A DNA stretch of 64,000 bases from Mesorhizobium sp. (GCF_023954305.1 NZ_JAMLIG010000004.1:1-64000); one strand, 5' to 3'; shown: positions 1 to 15,151, counted from the stretch's first letter. Notes: a model not told the origin generated them from the letters alone. Numbers and translations are program-made.

Positions 1-2053
<2,053 letters not shown>

Positions 2054-2150
2054 GCCGTTCTCCTGTTGGGGACCGAAGCCCCTCTGAATGCGTCGGGGCT
2101 GGACTGGCCCCCTCGTCTGGCGGAACGAACCGCCGCATCGAAACCTGTGG

Positions 2151-2177
2151 CGCGCCGCGGACCGGGTCCGCGGCGCG
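2151..2177 (-). repeat. 27-bp GC palindrome in the rpoB-rpoC gap
   Basis: Perfect 13-base arms (2151-2163 CGCGCCGCGGACC and 2165-2177) flank one central base. It starts 14 bases after the rpoB stop on the transcribed strand. In RNA it would form a very stable stem or, in DNA, a cruciform-like site. There is no T-run on the rpoBC-coding strand, so it is more likely an intercistronic stability or processing hairpin than a terminator. Confidence 0.6.
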
Positions 2178-2191
2178 GCTTTTCCTGCTCG

Positions 2192-6355
<4,164 letters not shown>

Positions 6356-6556
6356 CGTCGCTCCTTGCTGCCTTACTGGCTATCCTACGGCCGCGCGCGA
6401 GACGCGCTGCGGCATTTCAAAAACGGTCAAAAACCCGTTTTCGGAAGGCCGTTCCCGGCCCTCGGAAAAGGGGTTTCCGCTACTCGCCCAATACGCGGGC
6501 TCCCTCGCCAGCGAGGGACGGCGGACGGCGGCATCGCCGCCCGCCGACACGCGTGG
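6356..6556 (-). promoter_or_regulatory. rplL-rpoB intercistronic region with attenuator-like hairpins
   Basis: Three stem-loops stand in this 201-base gap: TCCCTCG/CGAGGGA around 6503-6520, a GGCGGC/GCCGCC stem next to rplL, and an A/T-sided stem (AAAACGG 6420-6426 with CCGTTTT 6435-6441) that is followed by further Ts on the coding strand. In E. coli the equivalent gap holds a partial terminator and an RNase III site that lower rpoBC output relative to L7/L12. The same role here is inferred from position and shape only. Confidence 0.45.
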
Positions 6557-6937
<381 letters not shown>

Positions 6938-6994
6938 TTTTCAGTTCCTTCAGTTGGTTCGTTTGCGTGTTGGTTAGGGCAGCGAGGACCAGCC

Positions 6995-7513
6995 TCATGC
7001 CGCCTCGTCCTTCCGGGCATAGGCGCCGAATACGCGGGCAAGCTGAGCTGCCGGCGCATTGACGACTTGGGCGATCCTGGTTGCCGGCGTCTTGATCATG
7101 CCGACGATCTTGGCGCGCAGCTCGTCCAGCGACGGCATGGTGGCCAGAGCCTTCACACCGTCGGCGTCCAGAGCAGTCGCTCCCATCGCGCCGCCGAGGA
7201 TGACGAGCTTGTCATTCCCCTTGGCGAAATCGGAGGCGACCTTCGGCGCCGCAACCGGATCCTCCGCATAGGCGATGAGGGTCTGTCCCTTGAACAGGCC
7301 CTTGATGCCTTCGGAGTCCGTACCCTGAAGGGCGATGATGGCGAGACGGTTCTTCGCTACCTTGACGGTGCCGCCGGCGGCGCGCATTTTCGACCTGAGG
7401 TCGTTCATTTGCGCCACGGTCAGACCGGCATAGTGGGCCACGACGACTGAACCGGTGTTCTTGAACACCTCGTTCAGGCCCGTGACGAATTCGCGCTTTT
7501 CCGCTCTTTCCAC
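6995..7513 (-). CDS. rplJ: 50S ribosomal protein L10
   Basis: L10 is the 172-residue scaffold of the ribosomal stalk and the usual autoregulator of this operon. I place the start at the GTG whose complement is 7511-7513 because the protein then begins VERAEKREFVTGLNEVF, the family N-terminus, with a GGAGAG site 5 bases upstream. The frame stays open for another 56 codons upstream, but that stretch is arginine-rich leader RNA, not protein. The body (AHYAGLTVAQMNDLRSKMR, KVAKNRLAIIAL) and the tail FGAYARKDEAA are typical. Confidence 0.95.
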   Translation of the reverse strand: MERAEKREFVTGLNEVFKNTGSVVVAHYAGLTVAQMNDLRSKMRAAGGTVKVAKNRLAIIALQGTDSEGIKGLFKGQTLIAYAEDPVAAPKVASDFAKGNDKLVILGGAMGATALDADGVKALATMPSLDELRAKIVGMIKTPATRIAQVVNAPAAQLARVFGAYARKDEAA

Positions 7514-7871
7514 TGCCACTCTCCAGTTGGCAGCCTCTCCCGGAGGATCGGCTGCCGGTTGCCTTCTGTCGCGCAGGACATCCATTTCCGGATCTCCCGA
7601 ACGACGCTCGAGGATCCTGTCCCCTTTTCGTCGTGGCGGTCTCCCGCCACGCTGACAAAAGGCACACGCGGTTCGAACCAAACCAGACGCCCTCGGGCGT
7701 CGAAATCCGGGTCGATCCCCGTCTCATGCAGGCCCGGTCGGCTTAAGGAGAGACCCTCTCCACCTGCAATCTCGGACAGGAGACCGGAGGTTTCCCTCCG
7801 GCTTCCCGGCCCCGTTGCCGGGACCGGAATTCTTGTCGGAACAGCGCCTTATGCGCCGTTCCTCATGCCGC
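7514..7871 (-). ncRNA. Ribosomal protein L10 leader (rplA-rplJ gap)
   Basis: This 358-base gap carries no credible protein. On the coding strand it holds a GGCCCCG-type stem, then GCCGGAGG/CCTCCGGT with an A-rich loop at about 7783-7801, then a GCAGG...CCTGC pair around 7735-7770 flanking purine-rich GGTGGAGAG. This arrangement, just upstream of rplJ, is what is expected of an L10 leader, the RNA to which the L10(L12)4 complex binds to repress rplJL translation. The call rests on position and hairpin pattern; no covariance search was done. Confidence 0.6.
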
Positions 7872-8570
<699 letters not shown>

Positions 8571-8574
8571 GATC

Positions 8575-9003
8575 TCAGCCCACCACTTCCAGGCCCATCG
8601 ACCGGGCGGAACCTTCGACCATGCGCATCGCCGCCTCGACGTCGTTCGCGTTCAGATCCTTCATCTTGGCTTCGGCGATCTCACGCACCTTGGCGCGGCT
8701 CACCTGGCCGGCGACTTTCTTGCCGGGCTCCTTCGAGCCCGAGTCGAGGCCGGCCGCCTTCTTCAGGAAGTAGCTCACCGGAGCCGTCTTCATGACGAAG
8801 GTGAACGACTTGTCGGCGTAATAGGTGATGACCACCGGAACCGGCGATCCCTTTTCCATCTCCTGGGTCTGGGCGTTGAACGCCTTGCAGAACTCCATGA
8901 TGTTGATGCCGCGCTGACCAAGCGCCGGGCCGATCGGCGGGGACGGCGTGGCCGATCCTGCCTTGACCTGGAGCTTGAGCTGGCCTGCAACTTTCTTAGC
9001 CAT
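8575..9003 (-). CDS. rplK: 50S ribosomal protein L11
   Basis: At 142 residues this matches L11 exactly in length. It forms the GTPase-associated centre with 23S rRNA and is needed for RelA activation. The N-terminal methylated-type start MAKKVAGQLKLQVKAGSATP, the PPIGPALGQRGINIMEFCKA loop and the C-terminal RNA-binding NANDVEAAMRMVEGSARSMG are present. A 139-base gap separates it from nusG. It is the first gene of the L11-L1 pair. Confidence 0.98.
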   Translation of the reverse strand: MAKKVAGQLKLQVKAGSATPSPPIGPALGQRGINIMEFCKAFNAQTQEMEKGSPVPVVITYYADKSFTFVMKTAPVSYFLKKAAGLDSGSKEPGKKVAGQVSRAKVREIAEAKMKDLNANDVEAAMRMVEGSARSMGLEVVG

Positions 9004-9114
9004 TTCTCATCTGCCCTTGTTTCATGCCGGACATCTTCGCGACGCCGGCGGTTGCAGTTCGGTGGTGCGGGACGCTCGGCCGGCAAAAGCCGCCATCCCT
9101 CCCACCAGCAAGAC

Positions 9115-9134
9115 CGTTCGGCATAGGCCGAACG
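9115..9134 (-). repeat. Hairpin in the nusG-rplK gap
   Basis: Perfect 8-base arms CGTTCGGC and GCCGAACG enclose an ATAG loop. It lies a few bases past the nusG stop on the coding strand. There is no following T-run, so it may be an RNA processing or stability element between nusG and rplK. Confidence 0.4.
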
Positions 9135-9142
9135 CTCTCCGG

Positions 9143-9670
9143 TCAGGCCTTTTCGACCTGGCCGAATTCGAGATCGACGGGCACGGCGCGCCCGAAGATC
9201 GACACTTCCACCTTGAGCCGCGCCCGCTCCTCGTCGACTTCCTGGACGAAGCCATTGAAGGAAGCGAACGGGCCATCGGAGACGCGCACCTGTTCGCCGA
9301 TCTCGAAGGTGATCGACGGCTTCGGGCGCTCCACGCCCTCCTGCACCTGATGCAGGATGCGCTCGGCTTCCGCGTCCGAGATCGGCACCGGCTTCGAATC
9401 GCCGAGGAACCCGGTGACGCGCGGCGTGTTCTTGATCAGCGAGAAGACCGCGTCGGTCAGGTTCGCCCGCACCAGCACGTAGCCGGGGAAGAACTTGCGC
9501 TCGGCGTCGACCTTGCGGCCACGCCGCACCTCGACGACCTTCTCGGTCGGCACCAGGATCTTTTCGAAGGACTCCCAGAGGCCCTTCTGCTTGGCCTTCT
9601 GCTCAATGTCCTCAGCGACCTTCTTCTCGAAGTTCGAATAGGCGTGGACGATGTACCACCGCGCGGTCAT
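9143..9670 (-). CDS. nusG: Transcription termination/antitermination factor NusG
   Basis: NusG binds RNA polymerase and links it to Rho, ribosomal protein S10 and the ribosome. The 175-residue product begins MTARWYIVHAYSNFEKKVAE, the canonical NGN-domain start, so I use the ATG at 9670 rather than longer upstream extensions of the frame. The NGN domain occupies roughly residues 1-115 (FFPGYVLVRANLTDAVF). The KOW domain follows near the C-terminus (EQVRVSDGPFASFNGFVQEV). It sits 32 bases after secE, the normal partner. Confidence 0.97.
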   Translation of the reverse strand: MTARWYIVHAYSNFEKKVAEDIEQKAKQKGLWESFEKILVPTEKVVEVRRGRKVDAERKFFPGYVLVRANLTDAVFSLIKNTPRVTGFLGDSKPVPISDAEAERILHQVQEGVERPKPSITFEIGEQVRVSDGPFASFNGFVQEVDEERARLKVEVSIFGRAVPVDLEFGQVEKA

Positions 9671-9702
9671 GTCTTGAACTGTCTCCGTGGTCGCCGGCGT
9701 GC

Positions 9703-9906
9703 TTAGCGCCCGAGGCCGAGGATCAGTTCGACCCCCAGCGCCATAAGCTGATCGGCGGCGAAGAAGAAGATTGCCGCGATGAATGCGAAGACGAGCACCA
9801 TGATCGTCGAGATCATGGTCTCGCGACGCGAGGGCCAGGTTACCTTCGCCGTCTCGGACCGGACCTGCTGAAGGAAAACGAATGGATTGGTGGTCTTCGA
9901 AGCCAT
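9703..9906 (-). CDS. secE: Protein translocase subunit SecE
   Basis: SecE clamps the SecYEG channel in the inner membrane. The 67-residue single-span form is the alphaproteobacterial type. It has an amphipathic segment FLQQVRSETAKVTWPSRRET followed by one hydrophobic helix (MISTIMVLVFAFIAAIFFFA). The ATG at 9906 gives MASKTTNPFVF. It lies between tRNA-Trp and nusG as in most relatives. Confidence 0.96.
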   Translation of the reverse strand: MASKTTNPFVFLQQVRSETAKVTWPSRRETMISTIMVLVFAFIAAIFFFAADQLMALGVELILGLGR

Positions 9907-10228
9907 ATGCCGCTCTGTCTTTCGGGTCCGTTGACCGGACCGGCATTCTGAAGTTCCCGACGCCGGAACATGCTTCCTCCCGGAAGCCCGCGGAAGAGGC
10001 GAATCACCGCCTTGCTCCCACGCCATTAGGTGCGTAAAGCCGGCTGCCCAGCTCCACGCACCGCGTGTCTGTCCCGTCTACATAAAGAGGATTCGCCGCA
10101 AGCGCAAGGCCCGGTAACCGCTTCATGTTCTCGCGCCGTCGAGGAACCATCCAATCGTCCCAGGCCCGGCTATGGCATTCCATATACGCCCCTTGCGGGG
10201 GAAACTCGACCTCCCCTTCCGGGGAGGA
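9907..10228 (-). other. tRNA-Trp to secE intergenic stretch, no gene seen
   Basis: No convincing coding frame is present in these 322 bases. A GCTTCC/GGAAGC hairpin at 9972-9987 and a strong CCTCCCC/GGGGAGG hairpin at 10210-10227 are visible. The second one begins 1 base after the CCA end of the tRNA on the transcribed strand. It could mark the 3' processing site or a leaky terminator, since secE and nusG probably depend on read-through or on a promoter inside this gap. Confidence 0.5.
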
Positions 10229-10304
10229 TGGCACGGGCAGCAGGGCTCGAACCTACGACCTACGGTTTTGGAGACCGTCGCTCTACCAACTGAGCTATGC
10301 CCGT
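10229..10304 (-). tRNA. trnW: tRNA-Trp (anticodon CCA)
   Basis: A complete 76-base cloverleaf with encoded CCA is present. The acceptor arms ACGGGCA and TGCCCGT pair over 7 bases, the D-arm is AGCTCAGTTGGTAGAGC, and the anticodon loop reads CTCCAAA. The T-loop is GTTCGAGCC, with discriminator G. It reads UGG codons. It lies between tuf and secE, the standard position for this gene in proteobacteria. Confidence 0.97.
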
Positions 10305-10315
10305 ATTCCGCCCGT

Positions 10316-10344
10316 TCCTAATCGCTTGACGCCGAAGCTGCAAG
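10316..10344 (-). promoter_or_regulatory. Candidate promoter for trnW-secE-nusG
   Basis: On the minus strand CTTGCA (10344-10339) is followed after exactly 17 bases by TTAGGA (10321-10316). This fits the loose rhizobial sigma-70 pattern CTTGAC-N17-CTATAT. The start point would fall about 5 bases before the tRNA. It lies just downstream of the tuf terminator, which makes a new promoter here plausible. Confidence 0.4.
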
Positions 10345-10353
10345 CGGGTCGGG

Positions 10354-10382
10354 AAGAAAATGGCGGCGCGGACGCCGCCATT
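10354..10382 (-). terminator. Rho-independent terminator of tuf
   Basis: Ten-base arms AATGGCGGCG and CGCCGCCATT (plus-strand 10359-10368 and 10373-10382) surround a 4-base loop. On the minus strand the stem is followed by TTTTCTTCC. It starts 15 bases after the tuf stop codon. Confidence 0.8.
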
Positions 10383-10397
10383 CAGGCGCCGAGGCGC

Positions 10398-11573
10398 CTA
10401 TTCCTTGATCGAGGCCACGACGCCGGCGCCGACGGTGCGGCCGCCTTCGCGGATGGCGAAGCGCAGCTTCTCCTCCATGGCGATCGGCACGATCAGCTCG
10501 ACGTCCACCGTCACGTTGTCCCCCGGCATCACCATCTCGGTGCCCGCCGGAAGCGTCACGATCCCCGTCACGTCCGTCGTGCGGAAATAGAACTGCGGAC
10601 GGTAGTTGGTGAAGAACGGCGTGTGACGGCCACCCTCCTCCTTGGTCAGGATATAGGCCTCGGCCGCGAACTTCTTGTGCGGCTTCACCGTGCCGGGCTT
10701 GGCCAGAACCTGGCCGCGCTCGACGCCGTCGCGGTCGACACCGCGCAGGAGCGCGCCGATATTGTCGCCCGCCTGACCCTGGTCGAGCAGCTTGCGGAAC
10801 ATCTCGACGCCCGTGCAGGTCGTCTTCGTCGTCGGACGGATGCCGACGATCTCGAGCTCCTCGCCGACCTTGACGACACCACGTTCAACACGACCGGTCA
10901 CCACCGTGCCGCGGCCCGAAATCGAGAACACGTCCTCGATCGGCATCAGGAACGGCTTGTCGATCGGACGCTCAGGCGTCGGGATATAGGCATCCACCGC
11001 CGCCATCAGCTCGCGGATCGCATCCTCGCCGATCTTCTTGTCCTTGTCCTCGAGAGCGGCCACCGCCGAACCCTTGATCATCGGAATGTCGTCGCCCGGA
11101 TACTCATACTTCGACAGAAGCTCGCGAACCTCGAGCTCGACCAGCTCCAGAAGCTCGGCGTCGTCGACCAGATCGACCTTGTTCAAAAACACAACCAGCG
11201 CCGGAACGCCGACCTGGCGGGCCAGAAGAATGTGCTCGCGCGTCTGCGGCATCGGGCCGTCGGCCGCGGACACAACCAGGATCGCGCCGTCCATCTGCGC
11301 AGCACCCGTGATCATGTTCTTCACATAGTCGGCGTGGCCGGGGCAGTCGACATGCGCATAGTGGCGCGACGCCGTCTCGTATTCGACATGCGCCGTCGAG
11401 ATCGTGATGCCGCGCGCCTTCTCCTCAGGCGCCGCGTCGATCTGGTCATACGCCTTGAACTCACCGAAATACTTCGTGATCGCAGCCGTCAGCGACGTCT
11501 TGCCGTGGTCAACGTGACCAATCGTTCCGATGTTCACATGCGGCTTCGTCCGCTCAAACTTGCTCTTAGCCAT
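10398..11573 (-). CDS. tuf: Elongation factor Tu
   Basis: EF-Tu delivers aminoacyl-tRNA to the ribosome. The 391-residue length and sequence are canonical: GHVDHGKT P-loop at residues 19-26, the DCPGHADYVKNM switch II region, the NKVDLV guanine-specificity motif near residue 130, and a C-terminal beta-barrel ending GRTVGAGVVASIKE. Alphaproteobacteria often carry a second copy in the str operon; this copy is the one beside trnW. It has its own promoter candidate and terminator. Confidence 0.98.
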   Translation of the reverse strand: MAKSKFERTKPHVNIGTIGHVDHGKTSLTAAITKYFGEFKAYDQIDAAPEEKARGITISTAHVEYETASRHYAHVDCPGHADYVKNMITGAAQMDGAILVVSAADGPMPQTREHILLARQVGVPALVVFLNKVDLVDDAELLELVELEVRELLSKYEYPGDDIPMIKGSAVAALEDKDKKIGEDAIRELMAAVDAYIPTPERPIDKPFLMPIEDVFSISGRGTVVTGRVERGVVKVGEELEIVGIRPTTKTTCTGVEMFRKLLDQGQAGDNIGALLRGVDRDGVERGQVLAKPGTVKPHKKFAAEAYILTKEEGGRHTPFFTNYRPQFYFRTTDVTGIVTLPAGTEMVMPGDNVTVDVELIVPIAMEEKLRFAIREGGRTVGAGVVASIKE

Positions 11574-11616
11574 CGTGCTCTTCCTTGGCGACTGTTTCGA
11601 CGTTTCGGAGCCGGGC

Positions 11617-11645
11617 GATTAGCGGCAATGATGCCAAAACACAAG
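11617..11645 (-). promoter_or_regulatory. Candidate tuf promoter
   Basis: On the minus strand CTTGTG (11645-11640) and CTAATC (11622-11617) are separated by exactly 17 bases, close to the rhizobial housekeeping pattern. The leader to the ATG at 11573 would be about 35-40 bases. Confidence 0.45.
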
Positions 11646-11788
11646 CCCTTTCGATGCCCCGGGGCCTGCCCGGATGGCGCAAGGCCGAGACGGACGGAAG
11701 GCAGTCCCGCAAATCGGCGCACCAGCACCGCTTCGTCGCGGCGTGAGTCGATTTCGATTCAAAAGCCGGCCGGCGCTTCAACAATCCG

Positions 11789-11811
11789 GTTACCATAAAC
11801 GGAATGGTAAC
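11789..11811. promoter_or_regulatory. Inverted repeat upstream of the carboxypeptidase gene
   Basis: GTTACCAT and ATGGTAAC form perfect 8-base arms around a 7-base spacer, about 80 bases before the GTG start of the forward gene. It has the size and dyad form of a regulator-binding site. The half-site resembles the CtrA-associated TTAACCAT word but is one base short of it. Confidence 0.45.
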
Positions 11812-11890
11812 GCTGGCCCCTTAGCTTCGGTGACATGCGCGCGGTGACCTTTGCCGCGCAAGTCCCAACGAGAACACAAAGGGTGTAGCA

Positions 11891-13243
11891 GTGAGTTTTG
11901 CGTCCTCCGGCCTGTTCAGGGCCGCCCGCCAATCCCTCCGTCCCGTCCTTGGTCTGATCGTCGCGGCAGCGGTGGCGACGATCGCCGCGACCACCCCCTC
12001 GCTTGCGCAGTCGAAGAAGGCGGCCGTCGTCATCGACGCCAACACCGGCAAGACGCTTTACGCGTCGAGCGCCGATTCGCCGCGCTATCCGGCGTCCCTG
12101 ACCAAGATGATGACGCTCTATATGACGTTCGAGGCGATGTCGGCGGGCCGCATCTCCAAGGACACCCGGGTCGTCTTCTCGAAACATGCGGCGTCGCGCC
12201 CGCCGACCAAGCTCGGCGTCAGAGCCGGCGGCTCGATCACCGTCGAGCAGGCGATCCTCGGCCTGGTGACGAAGTCGGCCAACGACGCGGCCGCGGCCCT
12301 CGGCGAACTGCTCGGCGGCTCCGAGGCGAACTTCGCCAGGATGATGACGGCAAAGGCCCACAAGCTCGGGATGAGATCCACGACCTTCCGCAACGCCTCC
12401 GGTCTGCCTGACGCTTCCCAGAAGACCACGGCGCGCGACATGGCTATCCTCGGCATGTCGCTGCGCGAGCACTATCCGAAATACTATTCCTACTTCTCGA
12501 CGCGCTCCTTCGCCTTCGGCAAGTCGCGCATGGCCAACCACAACAAGCTGCTCGGGCGGGTCAAGGGCGTCGACGGCATCAAGACCGGCTACACGCGCGC
12601 CTCGGGCTTCAATCTCGTCTCGTCGGTCAAGATTGGCGACCGCAAGATCGTCGCAGTCGTCATGGGCGGCGCCAGCGGCCGCAGCCGCGACGCCGAAATG
12701 GCCCGGCTGATCGAGACCTACATGCCGAAAGCATCGAGCCGCGGCTCGAACCCGCTCGTCGCGGCGCGCACGATCGAGCCTCAGGCGCCGATCGTGGCCT
12801 CGGTCGCCGCCGAGCCCTTCAAGGCGAAGAACGTCCCCGCGCCGGAGGCGCGTCCGGAGCCGGCCGTCGAAACGGCCTACGCGCGTCCGACGGCGCGCCC
12901 CGCCGATCCGATCACCGACGCGGTCGCCAAGGCGGAGGCTGTCGAGGAAAAGGTCGATGAGATCAAGACGGCCTCGGTGACCCCGTCGGCGCCGAAATCG
13001 GGCTGGGTGATCCAGGTCGGCTCGGTCGGCTCGGAAGCGGAGGCGCGTGCACTTCTCGACAAGACGAGCGGCAAGGCCGCCCAGTTGCTGGCCTCGGCGG
13101 AGCCGTTCACGGAACGATTCGTCAAGGATGGCACGACCTATATCCGCGCCCGTTTCGGCGGCTTCTCGAACCAAGCGATGGCGACGAAGACCTGCGCCGC
13201 GCTGAAGAAGAAATCGATCGCCTGCTACGCAGTGCAGCAGTGA
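11891..13243 (+). CDS. D-alanyl-D-alanine carboxypeptidase (S11) with C-terminal SPOR domain
   Basis: This 450-residue periplasmic penicillin-binding protein trims the terminal D-Ala of peptidoglycan stem peptides. A signal peptide covers about residues 1-41. The S11 catalytic motifs are intact: S69-x-x-K72 (SLTK), S129-A-N131 and K231-T-G233. A Pro/Ala-rich linker leads to a SPOR domain at about residues 370-450 (GWVIQVGSVGSEAEA, YIRARFGGFSNQ), which in other proteins binds denuded septal glycan. The start is a GTG behind AAAGGG; no better in-frame ATG is nearby. The SPOR tail and the neighbouring mipZ suggest a division-linked role (inference). Confidence 0.9.
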   Translation: MSFASSGLFRAARQSLRPVLGLIVAAAVATIAATTPSLAQSKKAAVVIDANTGKTLYASSADSPRYPASLTKMMTLYMTFEAMSAGRISKDTRVVFSKHAASRPPTKLGVRAGGSITVEQAILGLVTKSANDAAAALGELLGGSEANFARMMTAKAHKLGMRSTTFRNASGLPDASQKTTARDMAILGMSLREHYPKYYSYFSTRSFAFGKSRMANHNKLLGRVKGVDGIKTGYTRASGFNLVSSVKIGDRKIVAVVMGGASGRSRDAEMARLIETYMPKASSRGSNPLVAARTIEPQAPIVASVAAEPFKAKNVPAPEARPEPAVETAYARPTARPADPITDAVAKAEAVEEKVDEIKTASVTPSAPKSGWVIQVGSVGSEAEARALLDKTSGKAAQLLASAEPFTERFVKDGTTYIRARFGGFSNQAMATKTCAALKKKSIACYAVQQ

Positions 13244-13290
13244 GACGCCAAATCCCGTCATCTCCGGTCAAGTCAGGTGTCGAAGGAGAA

Positions 13291-14001
13291 CTAGCCGTGC
13301 AGAGAGAGCAGGAAGTCCCGGGCTTCGTCTATCCGCGCCGCAAGGAAGGACGTGCCGCCGAGGTCGGCGTCCAGTCGCTGCATAAGGCGGCGATGCGCCT
13401 GGCGGATATCGGCCGCGCTGGCTCCCGGTTCAAGACCAAGGATCTCGTAGGCTTCCTTCTCAGTCATGGCGCCCGCAGCTGGCGCGCCAGCCTGCCGCGT
13501 GCCGAGGTGCGGCTCAGCGTTTTCGCGCCAGGCGGGGAACCTGCCCTGAAGATACGCCTCAAGTAGGCGCACACTGTCCGGGTCGGACTGCAGATCCGAC
13601 CGCAGCTTCATCAGCGACGGCAGGTCGAGTTCGCTCAGCACCCGCCCCTCGAAGCGTCCGGCCAAGACCAGCCCCTCGAGCGCCCCGGTGGAATGGTCGA
13701 GCTCCATCTCGAGAGCGGCCGAACGCACAGTCGAGCGCCTCGGAGTCGATCTCCGTCGGCGAGGCCATGCGAACGTCGTGAGCGCCCACGCCGTCCCGAG
13801 CCCGACCAGCGGAAATCCGAGGACGGGCCGACCCAGCGCCGTCAACACCACACCTGCCACGCCGAGCACGAGAGGTCCGGCAACCCGGATCGACGTGGCC
13901 AGCCGCCGCGGATCGGCGGTCAGCAGAATCCTGCCGCCGAGAGCGGTCAGAGCGACGAGGCCGAGGCCGTAGAGCCATATCATCGCGCCGGCGCCCGACA
14001 T
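13291..14001 (-). CDS. Membrane-anchored J-domain-like protein lacking HPD
   Basis: The 236-residue protein has two or three N-terminal hydrophobic helices, at about residues 7-30 and 40-75. A cytoplasmic linker follows, then a C-terminal J-like domain (EKEAYEILGLEPGASAADIR, AHRRLM, AARIDEARDFLL). In related rhizobial DnaJ-like proteins the helix II-III turn reads HPD; here residues 211-213 read DAD. HPD is needed to trigger Hsp70 ATPase, so classical co-chaperone activity is doubtful. It is convergent with the carboxypeptidase gene. Start M1 or M7 cannot be separated. Confidence 0.75.
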   Translation of the reverse strand: MSGAGAMIWLYGLGLVALTALGGRILLTADPRRLATSIRVAGPLVLGVAGVVLTALGRPVLGFPLVGLGTAWALTTFAWPRRRRSTPRRSTVRSAALEMELDHSTGALEGLVLAGRFEGRVLSELDLPSLMKLRSDLQSDPDSVRLLEAYLQGRFPAWRENAEPHLGTRQAGAPAAGAMTEKEAYEILGLEPGASAADIRQAHRRLMQRLDADLGGTSFLAARIDEARDFLLSLHG

Positions 14002-14103
14002 GCACGACCGATCCGCCCGCCGCCGTCCGCGAAAACGAATACGTTCCCGTTGTCCATTCAGACAAGATGCGGCTCGAACCTGTTCGTTTCAAGTCGGCGG
14101 AGA

Positions 14104-15039
14104 TCAGGTTACGAATATGTCCGGCATCGATATCGGGCGTCCGAACGTCTCGGCGTAGCGTTGCCGAGCCTCGGCGCGCTTGCGCCCCATCTCGTCGGCC
14201 GGCAGGCGCAGCGCCGTGACGAGCTGGCGGATCTCCTGCCTGGCCGACAGGTGCGACAGGGTCGGGCGACCGCCGAGTAGCCGCTCGTCGAGGTCGTCGA
14301 GCGCGGTCAGCCCGACCGGGAAGAATTCGCGGAAGATGACACGTTCCGAGATCCCGTCGGCGACGCGGAAACCCAGCTTCATCGACAGGTTGCGCAGGCA
14401 GGAGGCGACGCGCTGTTCGTTGCGCGAGCTGATACTCGCCATGCGGTTGCGAACCACCACCCAGTCGAGAATTGCGTTGTCGGTCTGCCGACGCTCGCGC
14501 CGGGCATCGCGCACCGACGATGCGTATTGCGAAACGTCGAGGATCTCGTAGGTCGCCGGATCGATCCGGCCGAGTACATCGAAGTCGATGAAACTGTCGT
14601 TCATCGGCGTGATCAGCGTGTCGGCGATGCGATGCGCCAACCGGCTCAGGAACGTATCCGAGCCCGGTGTATCGATGACGACGAAATCATGCCGGCTTTC
14701 GACCTCGGCGAGGCCGTCCGTGAGTTTGCGGAACTCCTCGCCTTCCGCCTCGGTGATGCTTTCGCGCCGTGCCGGCGGCACGTGGAAATGCGCCGGAACG
14801 GCAAGCGGCACGCCCGAACTGCGGGACCAGCGCGCCCGGTTCTCGACATAGCGCGTCAGCGAAAGCTGCCGACCGTCGAGATCGACCGTTGCCACCGAAC
14901 AACCCAGCTTGAGCAGGGCCACCGCCACATGCATCGCCGTCGTCGACTTGCCGGAACCGCCCTTTTCATTGCCGACGACGATCACATGCGCGGGCCGCCG
15001 GGCGCCAACTGGCGAACCCTTGTAACTCGACAACAACAT
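14104..15039 (-). CDS. mipZ: Division-plane positioning ATPase MipZ
   Basis: This is a ParA/MinD-superfamily ATPase of 311 residues. MipZ forms a bipolar gradient through ParB and blocks FtsZ assembly away from midcell in alphaproteobacteria that lack MinCD. The deviant Walker A box EKGGSGKST lies at residues 25-33. The Walker B-like FVVIDTPGSDTFLS and the conserved DWVVVRNRMA and ISERVIFREFFP segments match MipZ rather than plain ParA. A short N-terminal extension before RPAHVIVVGNEKG may mean a slightly later true start. Confidence 0.92.
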   Translation of the reverse strand: MLLSSYKGSPVGARRPAHVIVVGNEKGGSGKSTTAMHVAVALLKLGCSVATVDLDGRQLSLTRYVENRARWSRSSGVPLAVPAHFHVPPARRESITEAEGEEFRKLTDGLAEVESRHDFVVIDTPGSDTFLSRLAHRIADTLITPMNDSFIDFDVLGRIDPATYEILDVSQYASSVRDARRERRQTDNAILDWVVVRNRMASISSRNEQRVASCLRNLSMKLGFRVADGISERVIFREFFPVGLTALDDLDERLLGGRPTLSHLSARQEIRQLVTALRLPADEMGRKRAEARQRYAETFGRPISMPDIFVT

Positions 15040-15151
15040 GACAGTACTCCACGCCCGGATTCACCATGCGTCCAGTCGCATATGGTTTCAATCCGGTAAA
15101 TTGCGCGGCTGCGGTCTTTTGCGGCTTAAGGTTAAGTGGAAACGATAAAGC

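Larger units (their letters stand above)
11574..11890. other. Divergent tuf / carboxypeptidase intergenic region
   Basis: These 317 bases hold no credible gene. They carry the tuf promoter candidate and, nearer the forward gene, a perfect inverted repeat at 11789-11811 described separately. Confidence 0.6.

Noticed and set aside
7650..7720. A second tRNA suggested by GGTTCGAACC in the L10 leader
   Set aside because: The T-arm-like word lacks a matching acceptor stem, D-arm or anticodon arm.
10210..10227. Full terminator after tRNA-Trp
   Set aside because: The hairpin is strong but only TTT follows several bases later. secE and nusG downstream would then need a separate promoter. I list it as a hairpin only.
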